From positions 1,240,001-1,304,000 of the forward strand of contig JAJEJU010000024.1 of NCBI GenBank assembly GCA_021390615.1: a stretch of 64,000 bases of DNA. The letters run 5' to 3'. The stretch comes from Rhodanobacteraceae bacterium ZG21-1. GTDB taxonomy: Bacteria; Pseudomonadota; Gammaproteobacteria; Xanthomonadales; Rhodanobacteraceae. The notes beneath the pieces were generated by a model. That model did not search any database. It saw only the letters and a program-made list of their open reading frames with translations, and was not told the DNA's origin. Positions 55,943-62,705 of this stretch are shown here, piece by piece (within the stretch, counting starts at the first letter, position 1; every line of letters starts with the position of its first letter). Position numbers and translations under genes: made by a program.

Positions 55943-57317
55943 TTCATTCGGAAATGTCGTCGAATCCAGTCCGTACGCTGTGCTCGACCCAATCATAAAA
56001 TCAACGTTTTCTGCTAGACAAAACAGAATAGTCGTCGGGAGCTCCAAGTTAAAACCGACTGATCAGGACTTGATCTATATAGGTAAGGTGTTTGAGTCAT
56101 GTCCGACAACCAACATGTTAGGGGCTGATGTATGGCTAGACGTCGCTTTTCCTCATGTTATCTACATCACCGGAACTCGTGGAAGTGGCAAGAGCTTCGA
56201 TCTCGGAGTCTTGATTGAAGGAATATCAAAACTCGCAAGCAATAGTGCGGTCCAGCGTGAAGTTGAGCCAATTGCCAGTATTCTTATCGATACACAAAAT
56301 CAGTTCTGGACATTAAAGCACCCGCCTTCCGACAAGGTTCCTGAGCATGTCGACCAAATTGCTAGTCTTGATTCGTGGAAAATAAGTCCTAACGCCCTTA
56401 AAGACGCTAAGCTTTGGGTGCCGCAAGGCACACAAGGTCTCCTTGGCACAGAGGTGGCGTTCGCACTGCGTCCCAGAGATGTTTCCCTAGATGACTGGTG
56501 CATGCTATTGGGTCAAGAGGTGTACAGTGCGCAGGGCCACATCCTCCGGAGCGCCCTAAATCGCCTTGCGGGGAGCGACTTTGACGTTAACGACCTCATT
56601 TCTGATGTTCGGCGCGACTCAAATTGGGGTGGGGTTGCAGACAGCAGCCGTAACGCTGTCATCTACAAGCTCGAGGACTATGCAGCATCCCAGCTCTTTG
56701 ACAAGAACGGGCTCACCTTTGAACAACTAGTGCAGGACGGTTCTTGCAATGTGCTAATGCTGCGAGAACTCTCCGACGTGGATAAGTCGCTTGTGACAGC
56801 TATTGTGGCGAGGATGCTTTTCCATCGAATGGGAGAATATCATGTCAAACGGAAACTGGCTCGCTTTCAAAACTTACCAGATCCACAGCCACAATTGCCG
56901 TCTAGATGTTGGCTCATTATTGACGAAGCGCATGTCGTTGCTGGAAAAGGAGATGCTAGCCCCGCTCGAGACGCGTTGGTTGAGTATGTCAAACGAGGCC
57001 GAGATGCCGGTTTATCATTAGTCCTGGCTACGCAGCAGCCATCCGCTGTAGACGATCGCATACTGAGCCAAGTTAATTTGTCGTTCAATCATCGTCTCAC
57101 GTTCCAGAGCGATGTGAACGCTGCGATTTCGAGAATTCCAACCAAGTCGGTTGGCCAACTGCGTAGTGGGGGAGTCACGATCGGTGATTTTGGCGACATT
57201 TTAAGGTATTTAGATTCTGGTGATTGCTTTATTGGAGATCACTCAACCAGTCGCACTATACTTGTGAAGATTAGACCAAGGATTACCGCACATGGTGGGT
57301 ACAGCCCAAGCCGCTGA
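55917..57317 (+). CDS. HerA-like DNA translocase ATPase
   Basis: A 466-aa protein of the HerA/FtsK superfamily. Walker A GTRGSGKS is at residues 86-93. Walker B is LIIDEAH with D336-E337, followed by the family-typical KRGRDAGLSLVLATQQPSAVD (sensor region and arginine finger). The N-terminal 60 residues form the small beta HAS-barrel-like part. HerA proteins form hexameric rings that pump DNA, usually coupled to a nuclease (NurA in archaea; Sir2 or DUF4297 in bacterial defence systems). Here the likely nuclease partner is two genes downstream. ATG 55917 overlaps gene 1; ATG 55926 is an alternative. It overlaps the next gene by 26 bp. Confidence 0.85.
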   Translation: MASMKKAFDSFGNVVESSPYAVLDPIIKSTFSARQNRIVVGSSKLKPTDQDLIYIGKVFESCPTTNMLGADVWLDVAFPHVIYITGTRGSGKSFDLGVLIEGISKLASNSAVQREVEPIASILIDTQNQFWTLKHPPSDKVPEHVDQIASLDSWKISPNALKDAKLWVPQGTQGLLGTEVAFALRPRDVSLDDWCMLLGQEVYSAQGHILRSALNRLAGSDFDVNDLISDVRRDSNWGGVADSSRNAVIYKLEDYAASQLFDKNGLTFEQLVQDGSCNVLMLRELSDVDKSLVTAIVARMLFHRMGEYHVKRKLARFQNLPDPQPQLPSRCWLIIDEAHVVAGKGDASPARDALVEYVKRGRDAGLSLVLATQQPSAVDDRILSQVNLSFNHRLTFQSDVNAAISRIPTKSVGQLRSGGVTIGDFGDILRYLDSGDCFIGDHSTSRTILVKIRPRITAHGGYSPSR

Positions 57318-58497
57318 CTTCGCAATATTCATGCGAAAGATCGGCTATTCAGTTGGTCTGGAGAACCTCGTTGCGCGCGTGGGTGATTTTGGCCGGGCCT
57401 ACGCAGATCGCGAGAGCTTTCGCTATGCTGATTGGGTCCGACTAGTTCATGAAAGTTGGAATCTGAAGAGCGACAATATCAGTGACGTTTTTGCATCTCT
57501 GAGGATCGTTCGTATTGTTAATCGCGATCCCATACCAAGTCCAATAGGTGAAGCACTTGGGATACTCGCACGTCGGCTAGATGGTGAAGGGTATGAGCGA
57601 GCGGTCAGATTTTTGGTGCTTCTAACCGTCATAGCCCAAGACGGCGACATATTTCTCAATGCTCTTGCGAATAATTTTAGACGTGAGGAATTCAGAGACT
57701 CTCTCCTACAAGTTATTCGTTCTAAACGAGAGGCTCTCTTCTCTGTGTTTGGTAGCTACCAGGAGAAGGAAGCCGTCTTTCGCGCGGTTACAATCGACAG
57801 GCAACGGACGAATCGCGGGAGCTCCGGAGGAAAAACCCTCGATTCGCTGGCGAAGGGGCGCCCGCTAACAGACCGCACGACCGGCCTCGGTCTGCCTCAG
57901 AAGCTTGACCTTATGCGCCTTGACGAGCCATCAGATGATTACTTGGACAAAGTTCTCGTGACTCGCCGAGGCTGGGCGGAGGCTCTAGGTCTTTATCACG
58001 GAGCTCTCACCGATCGAGGCATTCGGTTACTCTCATGGCTTCGGGAATGCAACTTTGGCTGCGGGGCGGGCCCATTCTTAGTTTGGCCCACATCTTTCGA
58101 GGTCGCTAAAGCGCGCTTCGATATTGGGACTTTCTCGAAAATACCGATTCAGTCGACGCTCGACTTCATGCGGGTTGTTGCTGAGGGACTATGTGGTCGA
58201 CCAGCGACAACATCATACAGTTCACCTTCGGGAGTCTCCCTCGTGTCGTATATTGCAGCTGTGTACGACGACTTCAGATCGCTCTCCCAGAACCGAAGCA
58301 TGATTCGCAATGAGTTACCGCTGGAGGTACTCGGTGCAACTTGGTACGCTGAAGCGGAAAGCAACGGTACTTCTGTGGCACTTGAGCGACTACTCATTGA
58401 CTCAACCTCTCTTGAGGGAGGTTTGGTCATTCGTACATCTCAGACCATTGAGCTAGCCATTACAGTGAAGCGCCGTGAAAATATCTCTGCACACTGA
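57292..58497 (+). CDS. Unrecognised 401-aa protein of the HerA operon
   Basis: No domain is recognised. The protein is soluble and largely helical, without signal peptide. Residues 1-150 (DFAIFMRKIGYSVGLENLVARVGDFGRAY... then FASLRIVRIVNRDP) look like a winged-helix-type adaptor fold; a Gly/Ser/Arg-rich linker (about residues 175-200) separates it from a mixed alpha/beta C-terminal half containing WPTSFEVAKARFDIG. It overlaps both neighbours (26 bp and 23 bp), which argues for coordinate translation in a complex with the HerA ATPase and the nuclease. It may be the specificity or bridging subunit; this is inference only. Confidence 0.6.
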   Translation: MVGTAQAADFAIFMRKIGYSVGLENLVARVGDFGRAYADRESFRYADWVRLVHESWNLKSDNISDVFASLRIVRIVNRDPIPSPIGEALGILARRLDGEGYERAVRFLVLLTVIAQDGDIFLNALANNFRREEFRDSLLQVIRSKREALFSVFGSYQEKEAVFRAVTIDRQRTNRGSSGGKTLDSLAKGRPLTDRTTGLGLPQKLDLMRLDEPSDDYLDKVLVTRRGWAEALGLYHGALTDRGIRLLSWLRECNFGCGAGPFLVWPTSFEVAKARFDIGTFSKIPIQSTLDFMRVVAEGLCGRPATTSYSSPSGVSLVSYIAAVYDDFRSLSQNRSMIRNELPLEVLGATWYAEAESNGTSVALERLLIDSTSLEGGLVIRTSQTIELAITVKRRENISAH

Positions 58498-59425
58498 ATT
58501 TGTCGGTAACCTAACCGAAATTGGTGACACAAAGATCGCATCGCGTGTATTGCGAAAGCTCTTTGATAAAGGTGGCCAGTTCATTGCCCATGCAAAGGAC
58601 GATCATCGGTATCGCGGCATTAAGGACGGCTGGATTCGGTACATTAGCCAAGGCAAAGCTGCGTATCGAGTTATCTATATCAAGGATGGAGATAGTGTAC
58701 TTCTATACCGTGTGGGTCCACACTCAGTCGAAGATAATCTCGCAGCACCCGATGGTACGAGTGGTCACCATATAGTCCAAGATCCCATCCGAGAAGCGAT
58801 GAGGGCTGCACCCGGAGATCATTTCTCTATTGCAGAAATGGCCGAAGCACAGTTTGCTATTGAGGACGTCGCTCAGGAAAATCCTTCAAAGGGAAGGCAT
58901 CTGTTCCACAATCACGCGGATCGGTTCCTTTACGGAAATCTGTTGGGACGCCGATTTCTCCCGCACCGGGACGTATATTTAATGTCGCCCTACCTCAGCA
59001 TGGATCTTCTTCGTCCAACTCATGCCTTTGGGCAAATGTTAGACGAGTTGATTGAGGGCGGCGCGACGGTTTGGCTCATTTCCAAGCCGCCGAGGGTCTC
59101 AGAGATTTCTCTTTTCGAGCAGCTGTCAGCGCGTCGAATCAACGTTTTCTTTTGCCAAGAAGTGCATGCTAAGGTCTACGCCTTCATTCTCAACCGAGAT
59201 GAACTCAATCCGGACCAGAATACAAGCAAAGATCTAATCGTAGTTGGTTCGGCCAACATGACTTGGCAGGGGTTAAATCCTAATGGCCTCCAATCTGAAA
59301 GCATTCAATATGAATTATCTTATGACGTTCCAACTGATGACTGGTCCGACGTTGAGAAATTTCTTTTACATGTGACAGATCTGAGCACTGAACTAGATGT
59401 TATTCGATCAAACCTTGCGAAGTAG
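58475..59425 (+). CDS. RelE/YafQ-like domain fused to PLD-superfamily nuclease
   Basis: A 316-aa fusion. Residues 1-90 look like a RelE/HigB-type toxin fold: DHRYRGIKDGWIRYISQGKAAYRVIY then LLYRVGPHSVEDNL, the pattern of that superfamily. Residues about 120-316 form a phospholipase D-type nuclease with one HxK motif (H231-K233 in EVHAKVY) and the second half G258-S259-A260-N261-M262. One HKD half per chain means it would dimerise like Nuc/BfiI or DrmC-type nucleases. The start is GTG 58475, overlapping the 401-aa gene by 23 bp. This is the most probable effector of the operon. Confidence 0.75.
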   Translation: MKISLHTEFVGNLTEIGDTKIASRVLRKLFDKGGQFIAHAKDDHRYRGIKDGWIRYISQGKAAYRVIYIKDGDSVLLYRVGPHSVEDNLAAPDGTSGHHIVQDPIREAMRAAPGDHFSIAEMAEAQFAIEDVAQENPSKGRHLFHNHADRFLYGNLLGRRFLPHRDVYLMSPYLSMDLLRPTHAFGQMLDELIEGGATVWLISKPPRVSEISLFEQLSARRINVFFCQEVHAKVYAFILNRDELNPDQNTSKDLIVVGSANMTWQGLNPNGLQSESIQYELSYDVPTDDWSDVEKFLLHVTDLSTELDVIRSNLAK

Positions 59426-59440
59426 AGGAGAAAATTCCCG

Positions 59441-60580
59441 ATGACCCCCAAAGAGTACTATGCTTCGTGCAATCTCATAGACAACCCATTTCGTCCTAGT
59501 GCTATCGGTGTGGATGATCCTCGTGCTGGAATTTGGGTTGGCTACGACAAACAGCAAGCCGCACTTGAGCGTCTCTTGAAGCGTGTCAGAGCAGATCAAG
59601 TTGGCCTCACTAGTTTCGTGCTGCTCTATGGCACATGGGGCACAGGCAAATCACATGCACTCCTCTGGAGCAGGAATTGGGTTAAGAGCACATCTTCTGG
59701 CTTGGCTTACTACCTTCCCACTTTGAAGCGCGACAAAGGAAAACTGGCTCTTAATCTTGCACTGAAGGAAGACATCGTTGAGAGCAGCCAACTGCCGGAG
59801 GACCTTCATAAATATTATGGTTGGCTGTCTAAGAAAATTCTTGAGGTCACTGTAGAGCACGAAGGTATTCAACCCGAGGACGCTATCAATCGTCTCTTCC
59901 AGATACCAGACCAACGAGCTCTCGCACAATCGATCCATCAAACTGGTGGGAAGACAGAGCAGCTGGCAGCATTCTTGCTCAAGCATCTTGGCAGTGACCA
60001 TGAAGCAGTAACACTCTTTTCGAGAATTGTTAACTTACTCATTCTTGAAATTGGAGAAGTTGATAAAGGGCGTTTTACACAGGCTGTCTATCTCTTTGTC
60101 GACGAGTTGGATGATTTGAGTCGGCAGCCCGCGAAAGACTCCCTGCAAACAAACGATACGCTTCGTCATTTGTATGACGCCTGCCCAAACGCTTTCGGAT
60201 TAATCATTGGCGCGTCGGCCGAGCTCAACACACTACAGCACTTGTTCACCGAGTACGTATTGTCGCGTATGACAAGAAAGATTGAGTTCTCTTTCCTTGA
60301 TCAGAACGCAGCTAAGACATTTATTCGTGATGTGCTTGACCTAAAATCGAACAGGGCCGATCTTGAGACAGTTGCGAAGAGGGGCTACTTCCCCTTGACC
60401 GAGGAAGCTGTAGTGGAGATCGTTTCGCATTTGCGCCAGATTACTCCGCGTGATGTTGTCAACACAATGCAACAGGTGCTGGAGGAGATGCGACTCGCCG
60501 AGGTTGACGTTGGTGCCGGTCCTATGGACTCAGCGGTTATGGATGACAAGGGAATCCTCGACTTCATTCTTGATGACTAG
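59441..60580 (+). CDS. AAA+ ATPase of the HerA operon
   Basis: A 379-aa AAA+ protein with Walker A GTWGTGKS (64-71), Walker B LFVDELDD (D221-E222), a sensor-1-like GLIIGASAE and a C-terminal helical lid (EIVSHLRQITPRDVVNTMQQ). It resembles the Orc1/Cdc6-like and DNA-transposition-type ATPases more than metabolic ones. GAGGAG lies 10 bp upstream of ATG 59441, 15 bp after the nuclease gene. It may load or regulate the HerA translocase. The composition is AT-rich like its neighbours. Confidence 0.8.
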   Translation: MTPKEYYASCNLIDNPFRPSAIGVDDPRAGIWVGYDKQQAALERLLKRVRADQVGLTSFVLLYGTWGTGKSHALLWSRNWVKSTSSGLAYYLPTLKRDKGKLALNLALKEDIVESSQLPEDLHKYYGWLSKKILEVTVEHEGIQPEDAINRLFQIPDQRALAQSIHQTGGKTEQLAAFLLKHLGSDHEAVTLFSRIVNLLILEIGEVDKGRFTQAVYLFVDELDDLSRQPAKDSLQTNDTLRHLYDACPNAFGLIIGASAELNTLQHLFTEYVLSRMTRKIEFSFLDQNAAKTFIRDVLDLKSNRADLETVAKRGYFPLTEEAVVEIVSHLRQITPRDVVNTMQQVLEEMRLAEVDVGAGPMDSAVMDDKGILDFILDD

Positions 60581-60650
60581 CCAGACGTTCGAGAACCCGT
60601 TTGGAGGTGAAGCTGTTGGCAGGCAATGCTCGATTTGCTCACGCCTCTAG
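60573..60650 (+). CDS. Short last ORF ending at the IS5 boundary
   Basis: Starts at ATG 60573, overlapping the AAA+ stop by 8 bp, and encodes 25 residues beginning MTSQTFENPFGGEAVGRQC. It ends in TAG exactly where the left IS5 end begins (60650/60651). The CSIC pair suggests the start of a zinc-binding protein. Past the IS the same frame shows another Cys/His-rich stretch (CRRCCGHYCA, 61517-61546). It is probably the 5' part of a sixth gene broken by the insertion. Confidence 0.5.
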   Translation: MTSQTFENPFGGEAVGRQCSICSRL

Positions 60651-61477
60651 GATCTGTCATCAATTGCTGAAACAGGCGATGCTTGCAGCTTGGATCATTG
60701 AGCTGGTTGCCCATGTCACGCCGTTACGCCCTTCGAGATGACCAGTGGAAACGGATTGAATCCTTGCTGCCGGGACGGGACGGTCATGTCGGTGTGACCG
60801 CACGCGACAATCGCCTGTTCGTCGAAGCCGTGCTGTACCGCTATCGTGCCGGCATTCCCTGGCGCGACCTTCCCGAAAGATTCGGCGACTTCCGGGTGGT
60901 TCACACCCGCTTTTCCCGATGGAGCCGCTCAGGCGTCTGGGAACGGGTGTTCCAAGTGCTGGCACAAGAGGCCGACAACGAGTACGCAATGATCGATTCG
61001 ACCATTGTCCGTGCGCATCAGCACAGTGCCGGGGCAAAAGGGGGGCGCCGCAGGCCATCGGTCGTAGCCGCGGCGGATTGAGCACCAAGATTCACGCCAC
61101 GGTCGATGCGTTGGGCAATCCCACCGGATTCCATCTCACCGCAGGATAAGCCCACGATCTGGAAGGGGCCGATGCGCTGCTGGCCGATACCGCGGCAGCC
61201 CGCGTAATTGCCGATCGCGCCTACGATGCGCACGAACGGCTGATCGTCCCTTTGCAGCAAGCGGGCAAGCAAGTCGTCATTCCTTCCAACCCGACCCGCA
61301 AGTTGCTGCGCAACTACGATCGCGACTTGTACAAGGCTCGGCATCTGATCGAGAACTTCTTCGCCCGGCTCAAGCAGTACCGCGCCATTGCCACCCGCTA
61401 CGACAAAACCGCCTGCAATTTCCTTGGCGCCATCCATCTGGCTGCGGCCATCATCTGGCTCAATTGATGACACGGCC
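60651..61477 (+). mobile_element. IS5-family insertion sequence (IS427-group-like), inactivated
   Basis: An 827-bp element bounded by inverted repeats: GGATCTGTCATCAATTG at the left and the complement of GGCCGTGTCATCAATTG at the right (14 of 17 match), flanked by TA on both sides as the likely target duplication. It carries one transposase split by a programmed frameshift. Confidence 0.85.
60713..61467 (+). pseudogene. IS5-family DDE transposase, frameshift site plus nonsense mutation
   Basis: The first frame (to TGA 61081) begins MSRRYALRDDQWKRIE and has the first catalytic Asp in MIDSTIVRAHQH. An A4G6 run at 61036-61045 is the usual -1 frameshift site leading to GGLSTKIHATVDALGNPTGFHLTAG. 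There the expected glutamine codon before AHDLEG is TAA (61147-61149), a stop. Downstream, IADRAYDAHE (second Asp) and HLIENFFARLKQY (Glu) remain. The nonsense mutation makes the enzyme inactive, so the copy is fixed unless mobilised in trans. Confidence 0.85.
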
Positions 61478-61635
61478 TAGTGCGAATGCTTTACGGCCTT
61501 GGGTGTGATGACGATATGCCGACGGTGTTGCGGCCATTATTGCGCTAAGATGCAGCTTGATTGACTATAAGCTCGAAAGTATCGACGCCCCGCAAATCGC
61601 TCCATAACCCGCGTCAATGCTAAGCGCAGTTTTTT

Positions 61636-61677
61636 GACGGTATATGGCGACGGTAAAGCTTATGTCGATCACCGTAA
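61636..61677. promoter_or_regulatory. Right-end GACGGTAA repeats (candidate integrase arm sites)
   Basis: GACGGTAT at 61636-61643, GACGGTAA at 61649-61656 and ACCGTAAAT near 61671, mirroring the motif cluster before the integrase gene. They lie 40-80 bp inside the candidate right attachment site. Confidence 0.5.
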
Positions 61678-61714
61678 ATCCTTTTAATCATAGGGGATTA
61701 CGAGCGTCGTTGAT

Positions 61715-61725
61715 GATCGAGTGGG
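61715..61725 (+). other. Candidate right attachment core
   Basis: GATCGAGTGGG, identical to the guaA end at 49573-49583. It coincides with the return to high-GC sequence, as expected for the displaced original end of guaA. Confidence 0.45.
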
Positions 61726-62066
61726 GAGAAAGCTGTGGGTTGTGCTGCTCCTGACACGAGGCGGTCGCTGCGCTGATCGCATGTCCAACGGTTCTTGTTT
61801 TGGAAATGCATGGCAGCCGAAACCCTAAGACCGTCAGATCGGGCGGATCGTGTTGACGGTCTCTCGATAGACGGTCTGGTTCTGGAAGATGCGCAGGAAG
61901 GCGGCATGCCATCCGCGTCGTGCACGATGGCGACCGAACGATCCGGCTTCTAGGGTGCGGCAGAGTGAGGGGCGGCATTCGTCAGCGTTCATGCCAGCCG
62001 TGGTTTGACGCCGTGAACTGCCTGTGCTCACCATGAGCGGGACAAGACAACGAAAGGGGACGCTAG

Positions 62067-62465
62067 ATGCCGCTAGAGCTGATCAATCCGCGCGATCTGC
62101 CGACCCCGACGACGTATACGCAAGTCGTAGTCGCGAAGGGGACCAAGCTTGTCTTTGTCGCTGGCCAGGAGCCGGAAGACGTCGACGGCAAGCTGGTCGG
62201 CCCCGGCGATCTGGCGGCTCAAGCCCCCCAGGTGTTCGCCAACCTGGGGCGAGCCCTTGCAGCGGCTGGCGCCTCGCCTGCACAGGTAGCGAGGATTACC
62301 ATCTACGTGGTCGGTTACGAGCGCGATCGCCATCTGGCGATCATCGAAGCGGCTCGTGTGGTGTTGTTCGGCGAGCACAAGCCTGCCGACATCATCGTAG
62401 GGGTCGCCTCCCTCTCGCCGGGTTATCTGGTCGAGGTGGATGCGTTCGCGGTGGTCGATGGCTAG
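62067..62465 (+). CDS. RidA/YjgF family protein
   Basis: A 132-aa RidA-superfamily protein. The fold signature (YTQVVVAKGTKLVFVAGQEPED, then ASPAQVARITIYVV) is complete. In well-studied members a conserved arginine near residue 105 is needed for deaminating enamine/imine intermediates; this copy has no clear arginine at that place in the block ADIIVGVASLSPGYLVEVDAFA, so it belongs to a variant subgroup without proven imine deaminase activity. AGGGGA lies just upstream of ATG 62067. Confidence 0.85.
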   Translation: MPLELINPRDLPTPTTYTQVVVAKGTKLVFVAGQEPEDVDGKLVGPGDLAAQAPQVFANLGRALAAAGASPAQVARITIYVVGYERDRHLAIIEAARVVLFGEHKPADIIVGVASLSPGYLVEVDAFAVVDG

Positions 62466-62705
62466 GCTCCGGCCGGTCGGCTGAATCAGCGGCTTTAGCC
62501 GATGACTGGCCATGCCGGCGTTTTCCGGCGAGCCCGATCGCTGAGGGATGGAACAGGCGGCTGCTCCTGCGGATGGCAGTTACGGCGACAACGATCCATC
62601 GCCAATCTCAGACCTGAAGTCGTGAGCAGTACGGCGAGCGCCTTCCTTGGCGATCGCCAACTTGCTCGCAAACAAACCCAGTGCGCAAGCTCCAACTTGG
62701 CCGGC

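Larger units (their letters stand above)
49584..61725. mobile_element. Genomic island integrated at guaA (about 12.1 kb)
   Basis: The island begins at the guaA stop with a tyrosine integrase. It contains a decayed AbiE toxin-antitoxin pair, a conjugation remnant, an AT-richer operon and an IS5 element. It ends near an 11-bp copy of the guaA end. Base composition and codon use change abruptly at about 53.6 kb and return to high GC past 61.7 kb. It has no complete transfer genes, so it is not self-transmissible. Confidence 0.8.
61478..62066. other. AT-rich island end and upstream region of ridA
   Basis: About 590 bp without a recognised gene. The first 240 bp hold the Cys-rich frame after the IS and the right-end GACGGTAA repeats; the part after 61726 is GC-richer and chromosome-like. 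The short frames seen there lack ribosome sites. Confidence 0.5.

Noticed and set aside
53629-60650. Assignment of the operon to the DndFGH/DptFGH restriction module
   Set aside because: HerA plus AAA plus unknown protein is suggestive, but the proteins are much smaller, and no dndBCDE-type modification genes or sulfur enzymes are present.
61517-61564. Naming the Cys-rich frame after the IS a FYVE-type zinc finger
   Set aside because: The spacing is reminiscent, but the frame is interrupted by a stop and an IS and is too short to assign.
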